64,000 bases of DNA from Lunularia cruciata. Taxonomy: Eukaryota; Streptophyta; Marchantiopsida; Lunulariales; Lunulariaceae. The notes under the pieces were generated by a model, which was given only the letters and a program-made list of their open reading frames with translations, ran no database searches and was not told where the DNA came from. Each line of letters opens with the position of its first letter. Positions within the stretch are counted from its first letter, which is position 1. Position numbers and translations under genes: made by a program. The stretch is taken from the NCBI GenBank assembly GCA_948567375.1, contig OX419756.1, positions 38,790,552-38,854,551 on the forward strand. The letters run 5' to 3'. This document shows positions 12,757-27,025 of the stretch, piece after piece.

Positions 12757-13500
12757 TGTAATACCAAGAGCTAGCCATATGATCTAGATGTGAAATTTGG
12801 TTGGTAACATCTGGAATGATGTTATACATGATGGTCAAAATAAATCATATAGAAGTATCACCAAAAGAGTAATTCTACTAATAAAGCAAAAACCAAAATC
12901 GACTTGAAAACCTTAGAACCAATAGCTAGACATATGATTTAAAGATGATAATTGGTTTCGTAACATTTGAAGGATGTTACACATGATGGACTAAATAGAT
13001 CAGAAAGAGGTATCACCAAAAAAGTAATTTTTACTAATAGAATAGGAGCCAAAATATGCCTAGAAGCTTTTTGAAAGCAACTTCAAAGGCCCAAACGGAT
13101 GAATTAGGCCTAAAAAATGTGCAGATTCCCCGCCTCCTTCTCAAATGGAGGAGGAAAGGCCAACCTTTCCTCCTTCATGATTTGTCTCATTGATATCATT
13201 CCAACAATACCTCACCCAAATGATTTTGGATTCCTACAAGAAGATTTCCTTAAAGATTCCATTTGGTCAAAGCTTATTTGACCAACCAGATAGGACCCAG
13301 ACCAACATGTCACCCATCCAAGTAAGTAATCCAAGGGTGGAGGTTGCTAACATGTCACCTATTAGTGTGCCTAATCCTATGGTGGAGTCTCCTTGGAGGA
13401 GATCCTCTTTGTCTATATCATAAAGAGAAGGTGCTCCTTTGGAGCATCGGATCATTGAGTGTGAAATCTGTGTTTTCTCTCTTTTCTTGTCTTTGGAGTA
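12757..13500 (+). repeat. 3' LTR of chromovirus A with internal tandem repeat
   Basis: A purine run (AAAAAGAGAGAGG, 12742-12754) serves as polypurine tract and is followed by TT and then TGTAATACC, taken as the LTR start. Inside, a block of about 155 bp beginning 'CCAAGAGCTAGCCATATGAT' at 12763 repeats in diverged form at about 12919-13072. The right end is not certain because no second LTR exists for comparison. Confidence 0.55.
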
Positions 13501-13929
13501 TTACATCAACCATACAAGGTAATTGAGGATCATATGGTTAAAGTATGGTTGAGGAAACCATATGCTTCAGTTTCTTGATTGTTTCTTCTTGCTTGGTAGT
13601 CCATTCAATGCTTGTTATCCTTCCTAAGAGATCAATCAATAATGTGGCAACAAGAGTGTAATAATGGATAAAAAATCAATAAAAACTCACCAATCTAGTA
13701 AATATAATCCTTAAGAGTAAGCAAATTGGTAATGCCTTTGATTTTCTCCTCTTCCAAATTGATTCACTTTTTTTAAACCTTATGGTACAAGAAGGCATTT
13801 TTCTTTTGCAAAAAAGCACATTTAGACTTCTTGCAAGAGAATTTCTATTGTCATAGTCATCTCAAGGCTTCTTGGATATGGTTCATGTGTTCTACGTCTA
13901 TCTTATTATAAATCAAAATGTTATCCAAG

Positions 13930-14640
13930 AACACTACCATGAATCAATGAACAATGAAATATAAAGCCTGAAAGACCCAAAGAGTCAAAAGGCTGAAAAC
14001 AAAATACAAAACACATGCAATGTGAGCCTAGGCAAGATCCTAGTGCATCTGACTAATTTGTAACAAACTAGTCAGATGTAAACTAACCTCTATTATATAC
14101 TTCTCTAACGCTAAAGCCTCAATATGTAAGAGTGCTAAGAAATCACTACAACTTATCTCATGTTTTACTCTTATTTGCTGGTAATAAGTGCATTCAACAA
14201 ACATATGATGCTCATCCTCAACTTTTCTCATAGTTTAGTTTGGAAACTATAAGAGCAGATGTCATGATTGTGAATGAATCTCTTAAATTTGGTCACCCTA
14301 GATATCCAAGAACTCAAGAAGAGCAGCAATTTGACGTTAGATTCCACAAAGGGTATAGTGGATGCTCTTGAGAAGGTTGCTTCCTTGGGAGCACAAGCCA
14401 CCAATATTGCTTCACAAAATAGAGGGCTTCAAAAGATTGTTGACACATTAGAGGTCAAGATGAAGTGATATGCTAAAGCTACTCACGTTGCTCAAATCTC
14501 TTACTTGCAAGAGCATGAGGTTGAGAAGGAGAACCAACTAGTGAGAATGAAGAAAAAGATCCAATAGAATCAATCCAATAGCCCATCTAACACTTAATTT
14601 GATCCTTGAAGAATATCAAAGCATTAATATGCCCAAAAGA
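13930..14640. other. Foreign segment interrupting the degenerate Ty3 copy
   Basis: The text before and after this segment matches parts of the 58-59 kb element about 100 bp apart, so roughly 600-700 bp is an insertion or replacement. It contains a short plus-strand open stretch at 14274-14468 (LDSTKGIVDALEKVASLGAQ and following), coiled-coil in character. It also holds a hairpin at 14046-14078. No terminal repeats or target duplication are evident. Confidence 0.4.
14046..14078. repeat. 10-bp inverted repeat
   Basis: CATCTGACTA at 14046-14055 and its reverse complement TAGTCAGATG at 14069-14078 flank a 13-base spacer. Confidence 0.8.
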
Positions 14641-15312
14641 TAAAATTCTCTTTTCAAAATGTGCATAACTTGTACAAAAGGTAGCTTTCTACATATCTTC
14701 TCCATCAAATTAGAATCTACCAAAAGTTTCTTCAAAGATCAAACTTTGAGAAGTATGGTGCTTCACTTCATTGATTCAAGAAGTTGTCAATACAAGACAA
14801 GGGATATGCATTCTTCATGGTATGTATGAGACCTTGGTAATCAATACCAAATCAAAGTGCTTTGTCCTTCTTGGGTACAAGTAGTATTGGTGCTCCCAAG
14901 GAGATGTACTATGGTATATGAAATCCTTCTCTACCAACTCAATCAATGCTATTCAAAATACGTTTAACTACTTCAATAAGAGCAAATAGATTGAAACACA
15001 ATTAAAGAACTACTTGGCAATAGCTTAATCTTTAAAGATATACCAACAATTAGAGTGTAATCCCTTTGGAATCTCATCTATAAATTCTTTGATCATGTAT
15101 TGGTTACTAAGGCTTCTTATTCTCATTGAATTCTCTTTGTGCAATTGGCTTGATCTGCAAACAAAAATAAAATTATCTTCCTCTAATGCTTGTTATATCA
15201 TTGCCATATTGATAAATTTCACATCTTGGGATTGTCTACTTTTAGGTGTTTTCCTCAAAGGTGCCAAACAACCTAATCAATAAATCTCATCTTAGTGTTA
15301 TACTTGAATTTG

Positions 15313-15582
15313 TCATTGGTCCTTATCAAATAAAATCTTATGATGATCAAGCCAAGAGAGACCTAGAGTGACATCATGGTGTAGAGGACCTTCTACAAAC
15401 CTCATGCACTCTAAGAACCCCTTCCCAATCTTGAATGTAACAAAATCTAAGATACAAAATGCATAACATTTTCTCCCATCCGCCATCACTAATTTGCAAC
15501 CAAATAGTGACTTGATCAAAATGCATAATTCCTCTTTTAATTTTATAAATATATTATTCTTGGAACTCACACAAAAAATCAA
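15313..15582 (-). pseudogene. Protease-region relic of the degenerate Ty3 copy
   Basis: The minus-strand translation contains VMADGRKCYAF, VTFKIGKGFLECMRFVEGP and HHDVTLGLSWLDHHKILFD. Each matches the protease region of the element at 59727-60119 (MMADGRKGSAF, FKIGKEYLECMRFV, YDIILGLPWLEHHKVQFD). The active-site part upstream on this strand is lost in stops. It fixes the family and orientation of the surrounding relic. Confidence 0.8.
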
Positions 15583-16840
15583 AATCTATGATCTAATATC
15601 ATACCTTGCAAGTGTATGAAACTTGCATAGGTTAAGCTTTCAATCCCATTGGAAAAAATCAAGTTTTGAGTAAGTGGTTCAATTTTCCCATTGGAATTCT
15701 TTGTTTCCTTAATCCTCATACTCTAATAACTCTATTTGTGCAATGAGTTAAGGTCTTTAATTCTTAATTCAACATTCAATGATGTGATATCTTATTTGAT
15801 GATAATACAAGCAACCAAAATCTTGTTGTAATTTTTCTATGTCTATAGAGCCAAGTGGTCTTTGTTGGATGCCATTAATGTTGGCTCCTCTATTTTTGTG
15901 TGGTGTACTTGTAAGTTTTGTGAAGGTCTATATCAAGATCAAGTTGTGACAACAAAGGAATCAAAGCACTCAACCAAATGCATGTATTCTTTTGAGTGCT
16001 TGGCTTGCACATGGTTTCTTCTAATTTGGTTATTTGGTTTATGATTTCAAGCCTCTCATAAATTGATCCAAAGCTTTACCTTCCAATATCTTTGAATTTT
16101 CATTATTGTATTTTGGAACTAAGTGATGTTGCTCCTCATAGGACCAATATGCTTTAATTTTGCCAATCTATCTCATACGGCTTGTGCAATGTTCATAGTT
16201 GGGAATCTCCTAATTGTTACTATCTTGAATTCTTCTTATATTGAGATTGGAGCAAAAAGTTACCATTGAGATTGGTCTACCCAAAATTATCAGCAAATTT
16301 TTTCCACTCTATTTAATTGGCTTGAAGCCAAGTGAATATATCTCCATTCATCTAGCAAATTTGAAGCTTCAAATTTACATTTGCAATCAATTACAAAACA
16401 TTTTTTTACTACATCCAATCAATTCTTGTCTTCAAATACCTTTTGCTTTAGAAATCAAATGCTATCTTCCCCTTCTAAAATTGCTACTCTCTCTTCTTGC
16501 TCTTGTCATTGACTATAAATATCTCTCTTATCCAATAATCAAGCAAGATGGTCAATCTATTACTACATAGCAATGATAACTTTGTACATCACCATTATAA
16601 CTATTACTTTTAACAAACTACCTAGTTGTGATTATCTTAGTTAACGTGTAGACTCAACACATTCATTGCTCTATGGAAGCTATAATTTGAAAGATCAATG
16701 GTTCATCAAACAAGGTAACAACATTCTAAAAATTTGATCCAAAGCATGAAATGATACTTTGGTAGTACATGGACACAAAATCCTAATGGTTTGGGGAAAT
16801 TGATGGTTTTCCATAAATTCCATCCATCTATCCCTTTCAT

Positions 16841-16852
16841 GCTATGATACCA
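16841..16852 (-). promoter_or_regulatory. Primer-binding site relic (initiator Met tRNA)
   Basis: The plus strand reads GCTATGATACCA, one mismatch from the complement of the initiator-Met primer-binding site seen intact at 61310-61321. It abuts the LTR relic starting at 16854. Confidence 0.7.
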
Positions 16853-16853
16853 A

Positions 16854-17110
16854 TTTAAAAAACCAAGGAGAATGGAAAATCCCATAGAGAAAAACATAAG
16901 AGAATGGAAAATCCCATTGCAACACTTGAGCAAAGGAAACTCTAAATGCATAGCTTGAGCTTGGGATTCTTTTTATAGATAACTTGCATACAAGGCTCTT
17001 GAGAACCCTCCAAATAAGGTTTCTTCTAGAAGCCACCTTACTTGGAGTGCAAGTTAAACTAGTCATTTACTTGGCTTACATGCTAAGATATCCATCAACT
17101 TCGCACACAA
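16854..17110 (-). repeat. 5' LTR relic of the degenerate Ty3 copy
   Basis: Starts one base beyond the primer-binding site and follows the LTR at 61323-61630 landmark by landmark: CCAAGGAGAATGG, the TATA region TTTTTATAGATAAC near 16970, CATACAAGGC, then TTCTTCTAGAAGCC. It lacks the terminal AATATTGTTACA. The right boundary is approximate. Confidence 0.65.
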
Positions 17111-17169
17111 GTTACTCAATCCTTTGAAGGTTCCTAAAAGCTTTGTGGATGCTTTTTTAACATTTTAAA

Positions 17170-17171
<2 letters not shown>

Positions 17172-17201
<30 letters not shown>
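17172..17201. repeat. (TA)n microsatellite
   Basis: Uninterrupted TA dinucleotide run of about 30 bp. Confidence 0.9.
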
Positions 17202-17204
<3 letters not shown>

Positions 17205-17931
17205 AATTCTTACTTTTCAACTATATGTAGCTCCTAATGACTCCATATTAGCTTCCACTAACTCCATACTATTACAATAGTGCAATATGTACAAGGAAAT
17301 TATCTATCCAATAACTCACAAAACCGAACAAAAAGATATTGAGCCTTACATTGAGTATAACAACACCAATGATTAGAACAAAATTTTTGATTAGAACAAG
17401 ATATACCTTTGCCTTTCTCAAATGACTTCTTGTTGTCTCCAATGCCAATTTTCACTATGACAAAGTGCATTTTTCAAGAAGAAGAAGGCCATATTATCAA
17501 AGAACTACATTGCAAAAGATGCAATAGCCTTTGCTATTACCATAACACTACAAAAGAGTCAAGCTGAAAGTTTTGTTAAAGGCATTTGAGGGTATATTTG
17601 GAGATAAAAATATAAATTCAGATTTTTGTATTTTTTATGTTTATTATATGCATTTTTTCAAAGTTCCCTATCATAACATTAAATTTTACTTTAGTGCTTT
17701 TGTATTTGTATTGATGTTGATGATTATAGCGGTTAGCTTGGAGTCAAAGTTATGTTTCTAGAATATATCCTTAGTTTAATTTCAAGGTTTGATGCATGTA
17801 ATGATTTCATTTTGGACCTAATTATATGAATTAAACTTCAAGCTATCCTCTTTTCTCACAAAATTATGAAACAATAAGCTAAGTAAGCATCACAAGAAAT
17901 AGTAAATAAGTTTGCTAAGCATTGTCAGCTA

Positions 17932-19085
<1,154 letters not shown>

Positions 19086-19486
19086 ATACACAATTAATAT
19101 ACAAGTTAGTCGAGGGTAAGAGTTAATAAAATAAGCCAAATATAATAAAGGATTATAAGAATGTTCTAGATGCATATAGGAAGCTTATAAATACCTTATA
19201 GGATTGGATAACTTGCACACCAAGCTAACGACTAGCTTAACTTTTATGCCAAGTAGGCTATTTTTAGAAGAAAGCTTCCTTGAAAGCTTCTTGTGTAGCT
19301 CAACTTGAATTCCATGAAGACTGCTTTGAGAGGAAAGTTTCATTGGAAGCTTCTCAAGAGCATTATATTGCTCCATTATAAATACCAAAACCCAAGCTCA
19401 TGTTATTCAAAGTTTTCCTCATTTGAGAGTTCTAATGTCATCTTCCACTTTTACATTTCATTTATTTCTCTCCTTGGTCTTTTACA
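19086..19486 (+). repeat. Solo LTR of the heat-shock-element Ty3 family
   Basis: In plus orientation this matches the minus-strand LTR of the 56-62 kb element. It has AGAATGTTCTAGAT (HSE-like), repeated AAGCTTC blocks, a TATA region ATTATAAATACCAAA at about 19375-19390, CCCAAGCTCATG, and the end TCTCCTTGGTCTTTTACA closing at 19486. The TTTTACA end equals the LTR terminus of the intact element. No primer-binding site or gag follows, so this is a solo LTR left by recombination. The left end is approximate. Confidence 0.75.
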
Positions 19487-21399
19487 AATCTAAAAATCTA
19501 ATATTGTGTTGAGCAATTCAAAAAAATGTAATTTATATGTTTCATTCCATAATATATTGAACTTAAAATCAAAGCATTTTGTAAATTAAATCATATATAG
19601 ACATGGAAAATTCAGCTCCTAATATCTTAATTTAGTGGTATACAATAGAAGTGCAAGATTTACAATTAGATCAATGTTTGACAATAATGTTTTTATTTCA
19701 AAATTGAAGTTCTATCAAAAGTTTGAAGAATAATATCTTTAGCTTTTGAATTTTCACATTGGGATAAATAATTGATAATTGCAACTAATAAGTTTTACCA
19801 ATAATAGCTTGTTCAATTATGAGAGGAGTTGCAAATCTACAATTGATTGAGAATCAAGTACTTCAAAAGATGTTGAAATTATTGATGACAATATAGAAGA
19901 TTTCAATTATCAAATGATTTCCTTCATTGAGTTTTGTAGTGACTTAATATCAATGTGCTTGCAGTATATATGGCAAGAACAGGTTGCTTCCTTGAGGACA
20001 CAGGGTTGGAAATCACTAAAACAAGACAAATGGGATCATAATGATGACAATTTGTTATCTTTTGTGTAATCTATTGAGTAACCTCATTCCTAGAAGATGG
20101 TAATATCACCAAAACAAGTGACACTACCAAATGCTAAGAAATATATCCTCTTGTGTACTAAAAGCTCAAATCCAAGTTATGCGGAAGAAGGATTGGGTTA
20201 ATTTGTAACAAATATCACTTTTTTTTGGAATCACTTTTGGTTGCTCGTCCAAGCTTCAAACTACCAAAGTGTGGTTTGTATGAACTTTTATTTGTACAGT
20301 TCTCTTGCCACAAGACACATAAAATGAGACCCATTACCACCTTGCACAAATGGGATCTAATAACTTTGGAAACTAACTTGGAGTAAGAGGTTTCAAATTT
20401 TCAATCATTTTGAAGACTACAATAGTAACATCACATTCTATCAATCCCAAAAGGCATGAGGTTATGGGAGTCCAAAATTATCTATGCTACTTGGTCATGT
20501 ATGGGAGTGTTACTTCATAAGATGCCATGCTTTCATAGATTTATTACCATATCATCTTTGACTCTAACCAAAATCCTATAGAGATGCACTCTAGCTCCAC
20601 ACAAATGCATTATCATACTCCAATGCTTTGGTTTGTACCTTAAGATTTATCACTCTCAATTTAGTGAGCATGCAATCATTAATTCATAGGATAGACTAGT
20701 ACACATACACCAACTCATCAGTCTTGATGATATAAACTTCAACTTTACTTGCAAAAGGAGAATTCTCTAAATGTATCCAATGAGCATTAGGCCTAAGCCT
20801 TTTATATATTTACAAATTGGCTATCAAAAGATCCAATGGCTACAATGGATAGAAATTTCCTAAGTACATCTAAACCATTTAGTCTTGATCATATCTTATC
20901 CTTAACCCTAAACCTAATGGTAAGTAGCCAGTGTTATAATGAACTCAGTTGGAGTAGTCTACCTCCAACTAACTAACACTAATTAATGGGCTAGCTTGGA
21001 TGCCTGTTTACAAAGTATGTACATCCATGAACTTCCAAAGACTACAAAAATGAAAATGATGATATTACATACAACATCTCATAGTTGAACAACAAAAATG
21101 ACCATGGTTATTTTGATAAGACTAGGTTCCAAGTGTTATTCCTTGGTGTGAGGAGCAAGTGGTGCTTGGGATTAAATCTCAACCCCCTTGTAGATGTGAA
21201 CTAGGTTCATGAGCTTCTTTTGATAGCCATCTATAATTTATTCAAAGTTGGTTTGAGCCATCTCGAACTTGCCATTAGTGTGGCTTTGAAGTTTTGTAGA
21301 CAATGCTTTGATATGCTCACTTATACATGTATTCCTCTCTAGTGCATCAATTTGAGAGAGTAGGTCCTTTGCCTTTTTTTGTAAGATAGTTTTGTTGGA
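19487..21399. other. AT-rich intergenic, nothing recognised
   Basis: No supported gene, LTR or RNA feature. Composition resembles the decayed repeats on either side. Confidence 0.45.
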
Positions 21400-24150
21400 C
21401 ATGTGCTCCAACTAGCTGAGTAGTTGGGTGGTTGTATGCCCAATAGTCACGATCAATCCGGCTTGTTTGTTCTCCAAATTGGCTCATTCAACATTGAGTT
21501 TGTTGGTCACCTCATTACAAATGTGCTTTTCTTGCTCCAACACCTTCTCTTGTTGTCATTTGAGATTGGTAGATAGGTTGGAGATGAAAAGGTCAATTAG
21601 CTATTTTAGATTATCATATTTAGTCTCAATTCCCTTTGTATCTGCTTGGGCTATTTCTAGCCAACTTTGTAGCATTGTGAGTTTTTCTTTCCCAATTTTA
21701 TATCTCCTCTTCATGTTGAGTTTGCAGGTGGAAAATATGCAAGCTATAATCATCACCTTCCTTCTTCAACCCTTGGATTAGCTTTCTATACTCCTATTAT
21801 TTTACTTCCTCCCTTTGGGATTCCCCTAAGTACTCTTCACTTTTCTAGTTCTTCTCTTTTGTCTTGGATTGGACTAGGTGATGTAAGTGGCGGATGAGAG
21901 CGGTAGGTTCATTCATCTTTGGATCCAATTTCTAATATAATGGCAAAATTTATTCCAATGCTTCCATCATTGGGATCACAATATAAATGGTGTAACCCAC
22001 CATTAGCCAAGGTAGAGAATTGCTATCTTTGCACAATTGCCTTTGTAGGGCCTTTTTTGTTTTGGGGGTGGGGTTCTTTTCATGGCCTAAAAAATTTGTC
22101 TCCTTTGCTTTGTGAGCTGGAGCCGCTTCCTCGTCCATGCCTATCTTGTTGTCATTTGATGAGGGATTTGCATTGTCGATAATGTCAACTTCGTTTTTCT
22201 TTCCTTGCTATACTCAAGATAATATGGTTTTTCTTGCCACTTTTGTTGGAGTTTGGTGTGATGTCTTTGCCTCATTGTTGTTGGTTCCTTTGACGGAATC
22301 CACCATTAGGCAAGTCCATATTGATCTTTGTTTTGTCTTATAATGTGAGGCTTCTTCCTCATTAGGAACCAAAGTGAGGCTTGGAGCTATGGTTGGCAGG
22401 ATGGATTCTTTGCAATTGGTATCTCCACCTTGTCAATTGGATGTACTTTATCTTTGACAAGTAGAGGTGAAAATTGAGCCTCATTGTTTGGTCTTTTTTT
22501 TATTTTTTTAACCGCTTGCAACAAAATTTGTATGAAGGATTCTTCACTCCTCAACTTCATGCTCTTAGCAATTGTGACAACTCTCTCATTAGTGATATCT
22601 TGTCCGTGTAGTGGACCTTCCTCCTAAGCCAACTTGTACGTTTATTCCCATTCTCTATTTATGAAGATTCTACCTCTTGAGGTTGATTTTGTTTCTTGGA
22701 GGCTTGTAGTTTTATGTGGGTGATAGGAGTCTTTCTCCTTATCATAATGGAGTTGTATGTCCCTACCATTTGTATGAACTTCCTTGTTCAAGCATACTCT
22801 TTGTTCATGTCATGATATTTGGTAATCTCCTTGGGCAAGCCCTGGTCTCCCTAGAAGTATGCCAGATTGTGCAGGTAGGACAAGAACTTCTCTTTCTCTT
22901 CATCTGTCAAAAGGTTCATGCTAATGTAGAAATGAACAAGAAAGGAGGCCAAAATGGTGGCAAAAAAGTTAGTCATGTCTTCCGATAGCTTGATGCCATG
23001 CTCACAAAACATCTTTGCCCAAATCATAGGCTTTTGCTCATGTATAATTTGGAAGAAGATAGCTTGGTTTTGCTTCATGTAGTTTGTTTGTTTCAAACAA
23101 AATAACCATATTATTTTTTTGATGATGGTTTGACAAGCAAGGTACTTTGTATCTTTGATCTTGTACCCATTTGTGGGTTTCCTCCTAAACAAATGAGTCA
23201 TTGATTCTTCCATCCAATTGTTTGTTGGTCAAGCAAAGCAAGGTATCTATGTGAAGCTCCTTGAATGGCAAGCAATCCGCTCCCAACACCCATTGCCAAT
23301 GATCCTCTATGTACATCATAGAGGATCATTGTACATCCTTGTAATGAATCCACACTCAAGTTCTTTGCACTTGCATGAATTTCTTGTAACATGGGTACAT
23401 TTGTAAGACCCCAATCCCAAAGTAAGAACTCCATTTTCTTTTCTTGATGAAGTTGTTTTAACTACACAATTTCCACTTATACCCCTTGAGGGTTTGTTCA
23501 AGATTTCTACCACTTTGCCTCTTCTCAACTCAATTCTCCTCTAGAGAGTGCATCCTATCTTGACTAAATTTTTAAATTCCCTTGACAATGTGATTCCTTG
23601 ATCCGCTCCCACAATTTCACTTCCTTAGTTTTTGATAATCTCAACAAAATTTGGAAATCCGAGCTCAAAATTCCTCATGTGACGTTAAAGGAGATGTTGG
23701 TTACAAAGAGAAAAACACAAGGATTGGAAAAAGTAAAAATATATAAGATTTGACTTGTGAGGTGGTGTTGGAATTTTTACAGTCTTGATAGGTAAGATCC
23801 ATCCTCCATCTGATATGGCGGTTGGTGAAGGGTTGCAATCATCCATTGCACCCTTGAGCCCGAGCACAAAATGGTAACCAATGGTTCTTTGGTGGCATGC
23901 ATATCTTTTTGCATGATCTTGAAACAACAATGGAAATCAACAAAGTTTCATATTCTTAGAAAGTTATTGTGGCCCTTTTTTTCTTGCATAATCTTGCAAA
24001 GTAGGGCTTCCTTGTAGTGGAGTGGTTTCTTTTGTTTGGTGTGCATGTTTGTATGCCCTATGGAGCAAAAACAAAGTGGGTCCAACTGCAAAATGGTTTG
24101 GTGTTGTTCTCGTTGAGTGACCTTGTAGGCACATTTCATTGAGGCCCCAT
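21400..24150 (-). pseudogene. Decayed coiled-coil ORF on minus strand, unknown family
   Basis: Minus-strand translations give protein-like blocks in a consistent direction. The longest, 22851-23213, reads through ILASFLVHFYISMNLLTDEEKEKFLSYLHNL. Downstream blocks (22.0-22.8 kb) are Lys/Arg/Ser-rich, and 21.2-21.8 kb is Glu/Lys/Leu-rich and coiled-coil-like. Stops are frequent. I cannot name the family. Size, decay and neighbourhood suggest a retroelement gag-like gene rather than a host gene, and kinship with the relic at 1-1310 is only a guess. Confidence 0.35.
23298..23330. repeat. 14-bp perfect inverted repeat, 5-bp loop
   Basis: AATGATCCTCTATG at 23298-23311 and its exact reverse complement at 23317-23330 flank TACAT. 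Confidence 0.85.
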
Positions 24151-26392
24151 ATCCCTCTATATTATACCTCTAAACCCATTACTCCCTACAAACACCGCTT
24201 CTTGACACCTGAATTGGACTATTTACTGAAAGGAAAAAAAAAAAAAAACAAAGAAAAGTAATGCTCACAAGGAAGTGGGTTGTGACAAGTTTACTTGAAA
24301 ATAGTATAAATTCAATAAATGGTAGCTTCTCTTTTGTATAGTGGGTTGGAAATGAAAAAATGATAGATAAGAATAATCATTAATATTGTGCAAGATTATT
24401 ATGATTGAAATAGGTGGCAATTAGGTTTTCCTTATGCTTTGATAGAGTTTTAAATTTGTTTATTCTATAAAAAGGTTCTTGGATGAAAGCAAGAAGGAAA
24501 AAACATTTCCTTTGTGGGTATTTATCTTCTAGTAAAAAATATATATTTACTTTAAGCAGATAATTTGAATATTTTAAGTTGTAATATTTTCTTTATATTT
24601 TTATTATGGTTCCATTATATGATAGAAGCAACAAAATAATATAGATTTAGATATCAATTTTGATGTTCAAAATCTATGATCAATTTAAAGAGTTATCTAG
24701 TACCATTTTTTCTTCATGCTTGGATAGAGATTTTTGTATTAAGCTGTTTTTATTTCAAAATTAGCAAAAAATACCAAAAATCATATTCTTGAATCTAATT
24801 CTTATTGGTTTAAAATTTGATTATTTTGACTTGTAAGATCAAAGAGCTTACATGGATAAAAAAATTTATTAATCATATAATTTTAGGGATATAGAAGTAC
24901 TTCTTACAATAAACATGTATAATATTTCTTTTACAAGTATGAGATTATCAATAGAATAGGAGATAATTTATAGTTTTTATACAATTTGTATCCTTCTCAT
25001 TATATACAATGTAAACATCTAAATACTCTTATTTTATGTTGAATTTTTAACTCAAATTGTAGAGAATCCACAATTTAGGATAATATACATCTCTTTATAA
25101 ATCTCTCGTGGAATTTGACAATTATCATTTATTATCTAAGAACTTTTTGGAGATTCATCATCAAAGTATATTTATTTTGTAAATTTTACTTGGGTGGAAC
25201 TTACTTCCTTTCAATTAGTTACAAATTAATCAGCATAAAATAAAATAAAGGTGTACTTTATAAACTGGTATTATTATTAAAACTAAATACCTATCTCAAT
25301 CAACCTTGAAGCAGTGCAGATAAATAAATGTGTATAATTTTCACCTGTTCATATGTACAAAATGCCTATATTTGAAAGCATGTAGAAGTAAAATTTCATC
25401 ATAAATGATTCAGAATATCTGATCATAATAATATAATATTTCTTATAATTTGTGGAAAATTTAAGTTACAATTTTAATTTATAAATATAAGCCATGTATT
25501 GATCACCTAATGTTGTATATGGATAAGTTAAAGTTACAGTAAAACATTATGCCAGATGATTCTTCAATTTCACTCAAAGTCTGTTTTTATCTTAATTTTA
25601 TGTTTAAGTTAGTAAATTTGTAGTTATTAAATCATATGAATTTCCTTTTCAGGAAAAAAGTATTTAGATAGGTAGAGCTTCTGGTTTATGTATCTTAAAA
25701 TAACATAGAATGACACTAGACTTGGATTTGGTATAGTTGTTGTCTTTATTTTCAAAATAATGAGAAAACATATTTTAAAGATTGAATGAATAGCTATAGA
25801 AAATTGAAGTAGGGTGTGATGATAATTGAAAATATTTATTCATAATTTTTACCATTTTAGTGGATAGTATTATTTCAGGCATGAATATAACTTTTTAATC
25901 CAAGATTTATGAAGTTAGAAAATTCCCAAATACCTTGATATTGAATCTGTAATAGATAAAATATTTAAGTAGATTATGGTATTGAAATAAATTATTATCT
26001 TATAATCAATTGTTAAGATCTACAAAATCGATCTTCTATAGCTTGTGCATGCATAAAAATTCTTACTAAATGGACTCTAGAAGAAATATGCATCAAGGGC
26101 TTAGTTTGATATATGACAGTGTAATATAATGTGAAGATTGGATATAAGACAAATAGATTAGTTTAAAATATAGTGAAACATAATATGGTATAAGAAGAGT
26201 GGTGTACATATGCAAAACCAATTATTCACTTCATGTTTAAGTACACCATGTCTATTTTACGTTTATAGTTATTTGTTGGATTATATATATCATGTATTGA
26301 GAGATTATTTAAAGAGTACTTTCAACAAGTATAATTATGATTTATATGATTCACACTTCTATGCATAATAAAATTATAATAATCCTTTTTCA
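24151..26392. other. Very AT-rich gene-free DNA
   Basis: No ORF longer than chance, no repeat landmark. A poly-A run sits at about 24231-24248. Confidence 0.55.
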
Positions 26393-26455
26393 TCTCTCCC
26401 TTGTACGGCTTGATGAGGTCTTCCCATCCTTCATTTTTTCTACGCGGTCGTCCTT
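26393..26455 (+). repeat. 3'-tail fragment of the non-LTR element family
   Basis: The text TCTCCCTTGTACGGCTTGAT, then CATCCTTC and CTACGCGGTCG, matches the sequence just after the stop codon of the non-LTR element at 63294-63354. No coding sequence of the element precedes it, so this is a 5'-truncated insertion. No clear target duplication was found. Confidence 0.7.
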
Positions 26456-26861
26456 ATTTTTATAAACGTATTAGGATTCTCTTTCTATACCTTTGTAATC
26501 AGTTGCAGTTCAGCATACAAAGTCAATAGGTTCGCAAGTATATTTTTCCAGATTATGGAACTTGAAAAATTATCTTATGAATTCTTTGTTTAGATTTAGA
26601 AAGTATATGTATATTATCGATTATGACAATTGCGGAAATATCAACATGTGTCTCACCTCAAATTTCTAGCAAAATTAGACATCATATAATAAGTTCATTT
26701 TTTATGTATGTAGCTGTGGGTTCCTACGCAAAATGATCACAAGACAAAAAGATAATAGATAAATACCCGATGTTTATGATAATCTATCAAGTGGAAACTT
26801 CAATTAGACTTTTATACATTTTGGCTGTAAAAATATGTTTATCATTCAAATTTCAATCTAT

Positions 26862-27025
26862 CATTCAATATTTGGGAAAGAAGATAAAGAAAAGCAAAGG
26901 ATTATTCTAACTTTATGGCATTTGTAATACTCAATACTATGGACATTCAATATTTGGAAAAGAAGACAAAGAAAAGCAAAGGATTATCCTAACTTTTTGG
27001 CATTTGTAATACTGAATACTATGGA
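26862..27025. repeat. 82-bp tandem duplication
   Basis: Copies at 26862-26943 and 26944-27025 begin CATTCAATATTTGG and end ACTATGGA(CA), with only a few differences. Confidence 0.85.

Larger units (their letters stand above)
8211..13500 (+). mobile_element. Ty3-type chromovirus A, 5' end not found, inactive
   Basis: The order gag, protease, reverse transcriptase, RNase H, integrase, chromodomain, polypurine tract, 3' LTR is that of a Ty3 chromovirus. Every domain is recognisable, but in-frame stops and frameshifts occur throughout, so it cannot make a polyprotein. No 5' LTR or primer-binding site was seen just upstream of the gag ATG at 8211, so the element may be 5'-truncated or its leader may be too decayed. 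The 3' end is uncertain; a minus-strand relic of another family starts near 13508. Sequence differences show it is a separate lineage from the element at 56-62 kb. Confidence 0.85.
13508..17110 (-). mobile_element. Degenerate copy of the 56-62 kb Ty3 chromovirus family
   Basis: Read left to right, this stretch follows the order of the minus-strand element at 58.4-61.6 kb. The RNase H/RT junction is at 13508-13930 (compare 58430-58870). RT is at 14640-14930 (compare 58975-59240). Protease is at 15313-15582 (compare 59760-60010), gag at about 15800-16560 (compare 60300-61000), then the leader and primer-binding site at 16841-16852 and an LTR. It is highly mutated and lacks integrase, chromodomain and 3' LTR, so it is truncated at its left (3') end next to chromovirus A. 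Confidence 0.75.
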
